Origin: Fragilaria crotonensis
Taxonomy: Eukaryota; Bacillariophyta; Fragilariophyceae; Fragilariales; Fragilariaceae
Direction: 5' to 3'
DNA: 64,000 bases
Assembly: GCA_022925895.1 (NCBI GenBank)
Contig: JAKSYS010000048.1
Location: forward strand, 1-64,000
Shown: piece after piece, positions 9,772 through 19,072 of the stretch
Layout of the letters: each line of letters begins with the position of its first letter
Position numbering within the stretch: the first letter of the stretch is position 1
Notes under the pieces: generated by a model
What the model saw: the letters and a program-made list of their open reading frames with translations, nothing else
The model's database searches: none
Told to the model about the DNA's origin: nothing
Made by a program: the position numbers and the translations under genes

Positions 9772-10573
9772 ATATTCGTATAAGGAGCCAGATCATTCGG
9801 ATATGAGTTGTGATGTTTTATGTATATTCGCGTTCGTTGTCACCGAGGATAGCCTCAAGCAGGGCACAGCTCGATGCTGACGGACCTTTCGCAATCCAAG
9901 CTTAGGAGTCTGAAGCTACTCTTCACGAATCCTCCCCATAATCGATGGCCAGACAGTAGAAGTGCGCGCAGCTGAAAATTTGAACGCTATCAACCGCTGT
10001 GTTTGCCACTGAAGGTCCATCAGTCTCTGGTATGTGCAGGTATCTTCATGCAGACACGATGGTATTGCTCAAGATTTACACCTTAGGTTCTAGTTTAGGG
10101 GACATCGAAGGCATACAGCACCAAACTTCACAGCCAACACGTAAAAAGCCTGGGTTAGGAATAGGAACTCTCGTCGGATGGACAGAAATGATTATCAGCC
10201 CGTTCACTCTTGGCCACAGTCATGCGCCGTCAGTGAACGACTACTCAAGATAACAACTAAAGCCAATGAACCTCTATCCAGAGCTCATGGCACTGATTGG
10301 TCTGGAAAGAGTACCACTGATTAAGGAACCGTCCCTACTCAGGATTCGGCTGCAATTAATACCTTGACTGACAGACCTGCAGAGATCTTGCCCACAGTTT
10401 AATTTGACCCCACTCCACTCCCTCAATCGTTGCAGACTTGCTTGCAAGAAGATCGATGGCGAGCAATGCCATGCTTGTTGAGCTACTTGCTTTACATCCA
10501 TTCTGGATGCTCAACCATAGCCTGGTCCGAGACGTTGTCGTGCCGTGCTCACCATGTACATTCCTTTCGTCAG
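9772..10573. other. Intergenic, nothing recognised
   Basis: Only short unsupported reading frames. This is the shared 3' side of the tail-anchored gene and the minus-strand SGNH gene, which converge here. Confidence 0.5.
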
Positions 10574-12166
10574 CTAGAGTTCACGGAGTTTAGATGGCAA
10601 GACGCAGAAGTCTCCCAATGCCTCCTCCAAACGCGACAAGAAGGCGCTGTTCATGTGCGTGCCATCGGCATTGTAAGCACGATTTAGCACATACCCTGTG
10701 CCACCCAGAAGTGCATTCTCGTAGTCAAGCATATGAATGCGACCATCCGGCAAGGTACGACGAAGCTGTTCGTTCCATAATTGGGTGACTTGGCGTCGGG
10801 CTGCACGACCAACAGCTTTACCATTTCGGTCCGATCGATGTACATGAGGACAAACTGGCAGAACCCAAATATCCATTCTTACTTGCAACGCCACGAGCGC
10901 TTTGACGAACTCAGTTACGGTTTGCTGGACATGCGTCTCATCAAATGTTTGGTATCCCTCCAACTGAGGCCCGCCAAGCCCTTCTCGACAATCAATCTCA
11001 CCAGCACTGAATAAGATAAAATCTGTGGGTGGTAGGCGACGCAACAAGATATTCAGCAGAGAATATGTAAAGAATCGCGTTTGGGGACGACAGTGCCATG
11101 CCTTCAGGCCTGTCACTACCACTGGAGTTAAAGTACGGTAACTTCCATCGGGCAATCGTATCGTTTGCCACGCAGTCAGCACATGAGAATCGCCAATGAC
11201 AAATAGAGGCTTATTCTCTGACTTCACGACAAGGAGTTTCGGAATGCTTGAACTGGTTTGGCAGAGTCGCAAACAGTTTCGAAAGTGTTCCACCAGGTCA
11301 TCTGCAGGTCGCAGTGGTCGTGTTTGACCATGCCGACCATGATGTCCCCATAGAATGTCCCATACGGGAACATGGTAGTCAGGCATAGTCTTGCGACGAT
11401 GCGGCTTGATGCGCTCACCCAGAACCACTGCTTGGATCAACACATGATAGGCGTTATGGCTCTTGAAATCAATAGCCATTTGACGCCGATCGAACTGCAC
11501 TTGGGCAACAGCTTCGGCTGCCAGGGTTGGCAATACGAGGTAAAGTTGCTTTGTAAGCAGGAGTTGCAATACTGGTGACAAAGATCTGAACTCTTCTGAG
11601 TCTGTTTTCCAGAACTGTAATAGGTCAGGAATATTATCACTGCAAGCTGGTGCTTTCGATTGGGACGTTTTACCAAGGACCTCGTGAGCCGTTGGCATGG
11701 TCCCCATGGAAAGGCATTCAACGTATCTTTCAAGTGCCTGCAGGACTTGATCCATCTGAATTGGGGACACCTCACACAACGACTGTCCGCACTTTTCCAA
11801 CCCACATCCACAGTGCCCTTTAGGTGCCTCTTGTCGCAGCCATGATGGATCTTGCTTCGATGGGGTTTGTGGGAAGTCTACATGAGGTTCACACGATGTG
11901 GAAACCTCTCCATGATTCCGAAACCGCAGCAGTACAAGGATGCCAATCTCTGGGAAGCCCGCCAGTTCCGCCATTTGTGCATAGTCACCAACACTGTCTG
12001 GTCCCTGACATTGACTGTAGTGGAAAACAGCATGTCGGATCCATCCAGCATCACGAAGAGTCCTTCCTAGTAAACCGTGGTCGTTCTGACGAAGGGCCAA
12101 CTGAAAGTCATCCCAGAGGTCCGTGCCTCGCGATTTACGATCTAGCCGGTCTTCAGCATAGTTCAT
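10574..12166 (-). CDS. SGNH-hydrolase-like protein with long N-terminal helical region
   Basis: 530 residues in one frame from ATG at 12166. The C-terminal half has the blocks of an SGNH/GDSL-type hydrolase fold: FVIGDSH (residues 323-328, S327 the presumed nucleophile), FSAGEID (387-392, in the place of the usual block III Gly-x-Asn-Asp) and NADGTH (499-504, supplying the Asp-x-x-His pair). Such domains act as esterases or acyltransferases on glycans and lipids. The first 300 residues are mostly helical, with a Cys/His cluster (GHCGCGLEKCGQSLC, about 117-131) that could bind metal. No signal peptide or membrane segment was seen. Substitution of Asn by Glu-Ile in block III means activity is not certain. 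Domain call by motif only. Confidence 0.7.
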   Translation of the reverse strand: MNYAEDRLDRKSRGTDLWDDFQLALRQNDHGLLGRTLRDAGWIRHAVFHYSQCQGPDSVGDYAQMAELAGFPEIGILVLLRFRNHGEVSTSCEPHVDFPQTPSKQDPSWLRQEAPKGHCGCGLEKCGQSLCEVSPIQMDQVLQALERYVECLSMGTMPTAHEVLGKTSQSKAPACSDNIPDLLQFWKTDSEEFRSLSPVLQLLLTKQLYLVLPTLAAEAVAQVQFDRRQMAIDFKSHNAYHVLIQAVVLGERIKPHRRKTMPDYHVPVWDILWGHHGRHGQTRPLRPADDLVEHFRNCLRLCQTSSSIPKLLVVKSENKPLFVIGDSHVLTAWQTIRLPDGSYRTLTPVVVTGLKAWHCRPQTRFFTYSLLNILLRRLPPTDFILFSAGEIDCREGLGGPQLEGYQTFDETHVQQTVTEFVKALVALQVRMDIWVLPVCPHVHRSDRNGKAVGRAARRQVTQLWNEQLRRTLPDGRIHMLDYENALLGGTGYVLNRAYNADGTHMNSAFLSRLEEALGDFCVLPSKLREL

Positions 12167-12262
12167 GGATCAGTCTCGTTCTGCCCTCTCATAATAAATT
12201 CTTATCATGGTTCATTGCTTGATTTTCAAAATATACTCCAGTATGTATGTATGTATGCGTAT

Positions 12263-12328
12263 GACACGCGACACGCGACACGCGACACGCGACACGCGAC
12301 ACGCGACACGCGACACGCGACACGCGAC
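12263..12328 (+). repeat. 7-bp minisatellite (GACACGC)n
   Basis: About nine perfect tandem copies of GACACGC, preceded by four GTAT units and followed near 12380-12412 by ACTGAGT repeats. It is located just upstream of the SGNH gene start (12166, minus strand), so it sits in the promoter region. Confidence 0.9.
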
Positions 12329-12808
12329 AAGTGACAGTTGTCCCTCGCTTGTCTTCCTGTACACTGTACAGTGTACGGACTACTGAGTACTGAGTACTGA
12401 GTACTGGAGTACAGTCTATGCATTAAGTTCGCCGAGGACTTGCCAAGCAACACCGCGAACGCTTTTTGAGGCCCTCGGCCCTCCCTTTTCTTACAGTATC
12501 AGGCGTACCAGGTACAGACGCCGACCGCAGAATTCAGACGTACGAGCAGAACCCCAATCTCTTCCATGTTCTTCGCTCGTGTCATCGATGCTCACATTTT
12601 TGAAGGCTGCATGACGTTCAAGACTGCATGACGTTGAAGGCAGCGTGACCTCATTATTCGGATTGTTCTCACGACCGATAACAATCACATTGGCTTGCCA
12701 TTGACATCATACGACGTCCACACATTGCTCCCATCGTTGGTCTTCCAAGTTGCAAGCCTCCCTTCACTATCAATTACTGTACGACAATTACTGTACGATC
12801 CATACAAT
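12329..12808. other. Divergent promoter region between SGNH and thioredoxin-like genes
   Basis: No gene seen. Contains an ACTGAGT/GTACT repeat cluster (12380-12412) and a short imperfect direct repeat around ATGACGTTCAAG/ATGACGTTGAAG (about 12610-12640). Confidence 0.45.
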
Positions 12809-13465
12809 ATGATGCCCCGAAGTATCCAACTACCGTTCCTTGTGCTTCTCTACACCCTGCTGCCGTTGGACGGGTCGGCATTCAGCCCCTCACCTCCTTT
12901 GAACTCTGCATTGTGGTCCATCGCGAGGAAGACTGGTTCACAGCAACAGATGCGACCTCTGCAGCTGGTTGCGACGCCGTTTGAAGAAATTGAAAAGGAA
13001 GAGGAACTGGACGATCAGCAATCGTACGACGATCGCGATGACTGGACACCGGTCTCGGGTGGATTCCTTCCTCGTCTCTTTCGTCCCGCTCCAGCAACAC
13101 GCAAAGAACTTATTACGGAAGTGTCGACACTGGAAGACTTTAAGCGCGAGGTGATTGATTGCGATGAGCAAGTGGTAGTGGTCAAGTTCTATTCCGCGGC
13201 GTGCAGATCCTGTAAGGATATGGCGCCGCTGTACAAGAAACTGGCCAATTCCTTGTCCGATAACGAAAAGGTGAAATTTGTGCAAGTACCAGTTACTAGG
13301 AATAATGCAGTGCTGCATCGAGGGCTGGGTGTACCCTCTGTGCCGTACGGGCACATTTACCACAAAGATGGAGGACTCGTAGAGGAACGCAAGCTCAACA
13401 AGAAGGAGTTTGCCGAATTCGAAAATGTACTGCAGGAGTATGTCAGAGGAAGCTGCGAAGCATAG
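12809..13465 (+). CDS. Thioredoxin-like protein, predicted plastid-targeted
   Basis: 218 residues from ATG at 12809 (a second ATG follows directly). Residues 1-24 form a signal peptide (hydrophobic core PFLVLLYTLLPL), and the predicted cleavage GSA|FSP places Phe25 at +1. This is the ASAFAP-type motif that sends diatom proteins through the four plastid membranes. Residues about 105-215 are a thioredoxin fold with redox centre C132-R-S-C135 and the cis-proline at P179 (SVPYG). The canonical WCGPC is replaced by ACRSC, as in the non-canonical plastid thioredoxin-like families, so reductase partner and targets cannot be inferred. An acidic linker (about 57-80) precedes the domain. It converges with TRM5, whose stop codon is 43 bp away. 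Confidence 0.85.
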   Translation: MMPRSIQLPFLVLLYTLLPLDGSAFSPSPPLNSALWSIARKTGSQQQMRPLQLVATPFEEIEKEEELDDQQSYDDRDDWTPVSGGFLPRLFRPAPATRKELITEVSTLEDFKREVIDCDEQVVVVKFYSAACRSCKDMAPLYKKLANSLSDNEKVKFVQVPVTRNNAVLHRGLGVPSVPYGHIYHKDGGLVEERKLNKKEFAEFENVLQEYVRGSCEA

Positions 13466-13507
13466 CTGTAGCCTCACTGCTGTGCCTGTTAACATTAGGA
13501 ATGTACA

Positions 13508-14801
13508 CTATGTCTCCTCAATCTTGGTACGCTTGGAATTGGGCTCTCTGTCGTGGTCGTCTATGGAAATTCTCGGAAGCAACCGCGCCGCATCGGGTAG
13601 GAAGAAACTAATGCAAAGCATATTCTTCTTGGGAGAAACGTCTCGTACAAGATGAACCAATGGCTTTTCAATCTCACAACCAAGCGCCTTGCTGCATCGC
13701 GCCACGGCCTCCTCATTTCCACCAATCTTGGCAGCAAAACAGTGCACATGGATTTCAGGCGTGGATTTGCCACGGAAACCGCGAAAGACATCTAGAAACT
13801 CGGGAGCAGACGCAGGCAAATTCATAATGGCATGATCAAACTCAATTCCCTCCTCCTGTAGCATATAAACAAATGCCCGGCCATCCATGTTGTAGGTCCT
13901 CAGATTGTCACATTTGTTCTTTTTCGCATTAATTTCCAAATACTTGAAACTCGTCGGGTTCAAATCGTTCGCGTAGACAATAATCTTGCTTGGATTCAGT
14001 TTGGTGGCCGTGAGAGGCACAGCGAAAGGACCCACTCCGGCCATGATATCTGCGACAGAGCAACCAGGTGATTTGGTTCGAATGTCATGCACAAGCCTCC
14101 TATGTTCTCCTGCTAAACGCGAATTCCAGTACACTTGTCGAAAGTCCAACTCGAAGGTACACCCTTCTTCCTTCAAATTGACAATCGACCAATCTTGTTC
14201 AGACGAACCGGCAATTACTCTCATGCCAAACGTTCGGTACTCTGTGTCAATCTGTCCCACTTTATTGACGACTGTCTTGATGCGAGGCTGATTCTTGTCG
14301 TGAATGACCTTGCCGATAATGTATTGAAACGGAAGCCATTCCTCTTTGAGATTCACGTGCGCAATATGACCCACAATCTCAAACGACGACGGAACTTCGT
14401 CGCATGGCAAGATCCTTTTCAGTACCTCCTCAACTGTCCAGTCTGGATAAGACACCTGGAGACTGTGAGAGGATATCTGGATTGGAGGGTCATTCTTCTC
14501 AAGAAGTTGGAACAGAGCCGGATGATCTAAGAAGGTGGAACTTTCACTGTCGAGGTACTTCAAGACCATCTTCCGAGAGAGTGGATCGTTGTCAACTGGG
14601 TAAATAGACTTTGTTTTGGGTCGACACAGCAAGACATCCCGCAGTGTTTTCTCAGTTCAGCGGCACATTTGGCAGGTACAATAAGGAAACATGTTCCACT
14701 TTGGAGTCGAAGATTGTGAGAGGTGGGAAGTCGCTTATTGGGTGAATATATGACGGGTCTGATGGGACAGTGAAATATGATGCCACTTTATCGGTCGACA
14801 T
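13508..14801 (-). CDS. TRM5: tRNA (guanine37-N1)-methyltransferase TRM5
   Basis: Transfers methyl from S-adenosylmethionine to N1 of G37 in tRNA, which prevents +1 frameshifting. Seen: HVNLKEEWLPFQYIIGKVI, the D2-domain block of Trm5; then DIMAGVGPFAVPL (SAM-binding motif I), ANDLNPTS (motif II) and MNLPASAPEFLDVF (catalytic NLP motif). The main frame (13508-14632) has no ATG at its start. The missing N-terminus continues in an adjacent frame to ATG at 14801, with one extra base around 14656-14661. With this shift the protein is about 430 residues, normal for eukaryotic Trm5, and the joined region resembles the Trm5 D1 domain. An assembly insertion is the simplest explanation. No clear organelle presequence was seen. 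Confidence 0.92.
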
Positions 14802-15335
14802 CAATGGCCCGTTCGTTGGAAATTTTAGGGTTCCAGGGATGGAGGTCTTGGCAACGCTGACAATGCAACGACTGCAGCCTCTGGTACCGGTATATCTTGT
14901 GATTAAAGCCTGAGCTGAATGAGCTTTGAACTCTCACGACAACAAAATCAATGGGGGTGAGGGCAATTCATTTTCAACCACCTAAAAAACAAAAATCAAG
15001 TTCAGTACTAGTGGAGTACTGATACTGAATACTGGAGTTACTGTACCGGTGGTACGTGTACTTTCGTACAGGTTGCTACCTGGTATCGTACTACTTGTAC
15101 TTTCTCTAGTAGAAAAAGCTACTGTTGCGGGCCCAGTTGACCGGTATTTCAGTACCATGTACCATTACGTCGTGGGAGTATTACAAGTACTGGATACAGT
15201 ATGCATACCGCTACACTGTTTCGCCCGACTCCTGGTTATCTGGCGGCACGATTCAACCACCATCGTCATTTGCAATCATCTTTGTTATAGTTCTGTGGAA
15301 CTCATATACCAACACAAGGAAGGGCGTTTGTCATC
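14802..15335. other. Intergenic, GTAC-rich
   Basis: 14990-15200 is dense in AGTACT/GTAC motifs. No gene recognised; it contains the divergent upstream regions of TRM5 and the next plus-strand gene. Confidence 0.45.
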
Positions 15336-16584
15336 ATGGTTCACGGGGGCGGGCATCACAGCATCAACTACCATGAAGGTGGAGATCACAGCGGTGGAGC
15401 TGGGTCCTCCTCAGATGGAGGACGAAACCATGATCAGACATGGGACACCAGTACTGGATGGATGCATCGACATCACACCACCGACGTCGTTGTTGTCAAC
15501 AACTACCAACCCACCAACTATGAATGGAACTCTTATCAGCGCACAATCCCTGTTAGCAATCGATCTGGTGATGAAGAATGTGAACGCTGTTGTCGCAGTT
15601 GCTGCACAGCTCACTCGCCGGTTGACAGTGTCCGCGAACGCCCTCATAAGAGCAATTCATCCTGCCCTCCCATAACGATACCAATAATTGTGTTTGTGAT
15701 AGCACTTATATTATCGAACATGAGGGACGAATGGACGCTTAATGCCGGCGAGACCCGCCAGATCCCAAACAATGCTTGGCTGCACAACCAGGTTTCCATT
15801 TCGACGAATATTCAAGGTAGTGCATCTATCTATTCTATGAATGGAGCTTGTCCCCCCTTGACAGGACCAACTGTGAGCTTCGGTCAAACTGAGGACTTGA
15901 CATTGTCTGAAGACGATTATCAGTATGATTATTTCTATCTCAACACTGGGTCGTTTCTAGATGTTACGTTCACACAAGACTACGGTGCAACCAACGTGTT
16001 TGTGTTGCGAGGACTTAGAGTGGCACTGTCACACGATAATTCATTTTCTTCCGCTGCACTCCTCACCAGGTATGCAGGAGCTGGACAAACTGCAAACGTG
16101 CAATACTCGGCCCTGGCGTCGGATACGTACACTGTAATCTACGACAACGCATCCAATTCCAACGGCCACGCGACTGTGACATACCAAGTTACCCTGACGA
16201 CATACAATTTGGACGGCGTGACACCAGTCAGCGACTGCGAGGGGTCCGTCAGTTGCAGTATTGATGTCCGCGGCCGGACATGTATCTTGGTGAAAGCTAC
16301 AGATGAGGTTACTGTTCATGTTTCAGCCTCTCGTCGTTGGGGTCCACCTCTTCGTTTGTGCCATCCCACTTCTGGTTGGGCTAGTATCCCGGCAACGAAG
16401 GCAGGACGACGACAACGATGTACTCCCACCGGCGATGGCACCTGAGGCGTATGCCACTGCTGTGCCCACAGAGCCACTGATCAACATACCAGTTGCAGTA
16501 GCTTACCCTGTGGCGACCACCATTCCTGTGGTGGCTCCCAAACCGTCGGCTCCACCCTGTGACGACCACAACGTTTATGTTTGA
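15336..16584 (+). CDS. Two-TM His/Gly-rich membrane protein of unknown function (one frameshift)
   Basis: The N-terminal 60 residues are rich in His, Gly and Ser. A Cys cluster (ECERCCRSCC, about residues 81-90) precedes a first hydrophobic helix (PITIPIIVFVIALIL, about 111-125). The next 200 residues are beta-rich, low in charge, with few Cys, as expected for a lumenal or extracellular domain. The frame then shifts near 16300-16320 to a second hydrophobic helix (VGVHLFVCAIPLLVGLV) and a Pro/Ala/Val-rich cytosolic tail ending at 16584. The arrangement TM, beta domain, TM, proline-rich tail suggests a surface or endomembrane protein. No family recognised. The shift could be an assembly indel or a missed small intron. 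Confidence 0.65.
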
Positions 16585-18142
16585 CCATTATCACCAGTTA
16601 ACGTACTCGGAGTGGTAATTATGTATTACAAGTACTGGTGCTCGAAGTACGAGTACAAGCAATCAAGTCATTATGCTGCAACAAGTACTGAGATCTAACT
16701 TCTAATTTAGTACAACAACCGGCGCATTGGTACCACGACCAAGTGACGGAGTTCTACTATTTCTGTCGGATGTGGGATGTGTGATGTGTACCTCCTGATG
16801 TTGGACCAGTAGGCCCCAGGGCGTCCACGCTTCAATTGTCAGTGCTTTTCCCGATTTCGCTGATGCATCTACTGTATCTACTTTATGATAGTATTACATA
16901 TTGCAGCGCACACTTGGTCCTCCAGTTTTGTAGGAATACTGCAAATCAAGAAGTCAATATTCAAGATGTCTTCTGTAGGAGAATGGTTGGTGCTAGCACC
17001 TGAGATGGCACTTCAAGTCTTCAAGTGAACGCCCATACCAGAACTTGCACTTTTAAGGAACACCTGATAATTGTATGATACGGATCGGGTGCAGGGAATC
17101 ACAGGAAGGAGTAAGGAGTACGAGTACAGGTAATTTGTAGACCTACGACCTACGACGTACTCGAGTACTCCCTATTGTGGAATCGGTCAAGCTTGAAGTG
17201 AGAAGTGAGGCGACGACGAGAGGGCGCTGGAAACCGGAAGCCTTTGACGCCATCCGGTATCCACAGCATTCGGGAAATGCGTGTGATCGACGGAACAGTC
17301 AATCGTCAGTCGTACTGATTTTGAATCTTGTTGCGATCCGAGGTTGAGAAAGTCCTCTGTATGTGAAAACCGTCAGCGAATGGGTGTTCTTGAAAATTTC
17401 GACCAACACAAATCGACGATGATCGTTCGCAAAAACGCGATTCAATTTGACCTCGTCGTTACTGTCTCGATACGGTGCTAAAGTGAATGCTAACTCACGA
17501 TCGAATGGAAATCTGCACAGGTGGATATCGTCCCTGTTTCGTCTTCGCTTCCATCTCTAAACATGCCATCCATGTTGCGTCAGTTCCGAAAACGACGGCA
17601 TTGACATCCACTATCAGTCCAACTATACTGCTACTCCAAGAAGATGGCAAATAGATGCAGATGAAAACCTACAATTTTTAGGGAAAAAGTAATAGTAGAA
17701 CAATGAGGCCACAACGATTGGCCTCGAGAATAGAGATGAATGTTGTGATAGATGTGAAGAAAGCTGTTTCGTCCAAACCCACTCCTCATGCAAGCGAAAC
17801 CCGGATTGGTTCGTGAACGATATAGATGGCGCAGATGCACCTTAGAGCTTCGGAAAGCAGGGTCGAGTCTCTTGCAAGGAGGAGGAACGATGGAGGGGAG
17901 ACAGCTTCTCAAGTAGCGGTGGATGTAGGGAAGTTAACTGTAGCTCATGTTAACTTCTTTGCCTCAAGTCCGATTTGGATGAGGCGCATGCGTGCAGTGT
18001 GAAATCGAGAGATGTTGTTGGGAATAGCGAATTTCGCTTCATCGAGGAGAAATCGGTTGCGACTTCTTGATAGATCCTCGAACCACGAAGAAAATGTAGG
18101 ACGTGCAGAAAAAGTGTGAAGTGAGAGCATAGTTAACCTTGC
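16585..18142. other. Intergenic, nothing recognised
   Basis: GTAC-rich patches at 16610-16690 and 17105-17170. Only short unsupported frames on the minus strand (17631-18130), which may be the 3' untranslated region of the following minus-strand gene. Confidence 0.45.
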
Positions 18143-19072
18143 TCAGAAGAAGTCCCCAAGAACGTCGTCCACAGTGTCCGCAGCCTTCGCCCATTCAACT
18201 TCGGCGTCATGATGGCTCGATCCCTTCGGAGCAGTTACAGCAGAGAATGTCAAATCGTTCAAGGACGAGGGCGAGGAGAATGGGATGGCTGTGGCTCTAG
18301 AAAGAGGCGGAAAGTGGCTGTCGTCGTCATCGAAGTTGACGAACCATCCGTAGCTTTCCTTTGGGTCGGTCTCGGAGTCTGGCAACAGCTGGCCAGTATT
18401 TCTTCGAGTTAGTCTTGCAAGGTGATCACAAGATGAGTTGCTAATGGTAGCAGGAAGGTGAGGGAAGGCAACCATTCCGGAATCAGCCACACGACACGAT
18501 TCACTTTCGTTGCTGGACGCACTGGACACACAGTGAAGCTGATAACTCAGGGAATCATCACGTGTCAGAGGAAGATTCACCGACTCTGTTCCAGGAGCTT
18601 TGTAGTACCCCTTGGAGCCAGCGATCGAGTGAGCTACCACATGAAGATTTGCGAACGATTTTTCACAGCGGGAAATGGACTGCGTCATAGAAACACGGCT
18701 CTTCTTGGAAGGTGAAGGAGCGTTGTGCACAGGCAAACCTTCGTCGACTACATTCGCCTTGGCGATATCGGCGAACAGGCCAGACAGGAAATCCGAGTTG
18801 TAAGTGGATAATCCGACCACTGGGTCATCCCCGCTGAACGATCTCTTTCGCAAGTTGAATGCCAGTCCCGACGGACTACATCGGGTTGTCAAGCCATTTT
18901 GAACCGGTGGTGGTGAAGGATGGCCGTCATGCAAAGCTGATGATATGGATACGTCTTCCACTACGTCTTCCACTCTCAAGCCAACAGACAACGGATTGCG
19001 GTCATTCTCATACCCTTGGTTGTCATAAGTAGAAGCTCTCATCGTGGTTGTGTTTCCTGACTGATCACGCAC
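18143..19072 (-). CDS. Acidic Ser-rich protein, unknown function
   Basis: 309 residues in one frame. Mostly low complexity, rich in Ser, Asp and Pro, probably disordered. Two blocks look conserved: ESYGWFVNFDDDD (about residues 244-256) and the acidic/hydrophobic C-terminal helix VEWAKAADTVDDVLGDFF. A basic stretch KKSRVS lies near residue 122. Disorder plus short aromatic/acidic motifs would fit a nuclear or signalling regulator, but nothing in the sequence names a function. No introns evident. ATG at 19072 is chosen as farthest; M11 is an alternative. Confidence 0.65.
   Translation of the reverse strand: MRDQSGNTTTMRASTYDNQGYENDRNPLSVGLRVEDVVEDVSISSALHDGHPSPPPVQNGLTTRCSPSGLAFNLRKRSFSGDDPVVGLSTYNSDFLSGLFADIAKANVVDEGLPVHNAPSPSKKSRVSMTQSISRCEKSFANLHVVAHSIAGSKGYYKAPGTESVNLPLTRDDSLSYQLHCVSSASSNESESCRVADSGMVAFPHLPATISNSSCDHLARLTRRNTGQLLPDSETDPKESYGWFVNFDDDDSHFPPLSRATAIPFSSPSSLNDLTFSAVTAPKGSSHHDAEVEWAKAADTVDDVLGDFF

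Noticed and set aside
12226-12453. Minus-strand frame with a repeated Arg-Val-Ser/Ala-Cys pattern
   Set aside because: A translation of the GACACGC minisatellite; no other coding evidence.
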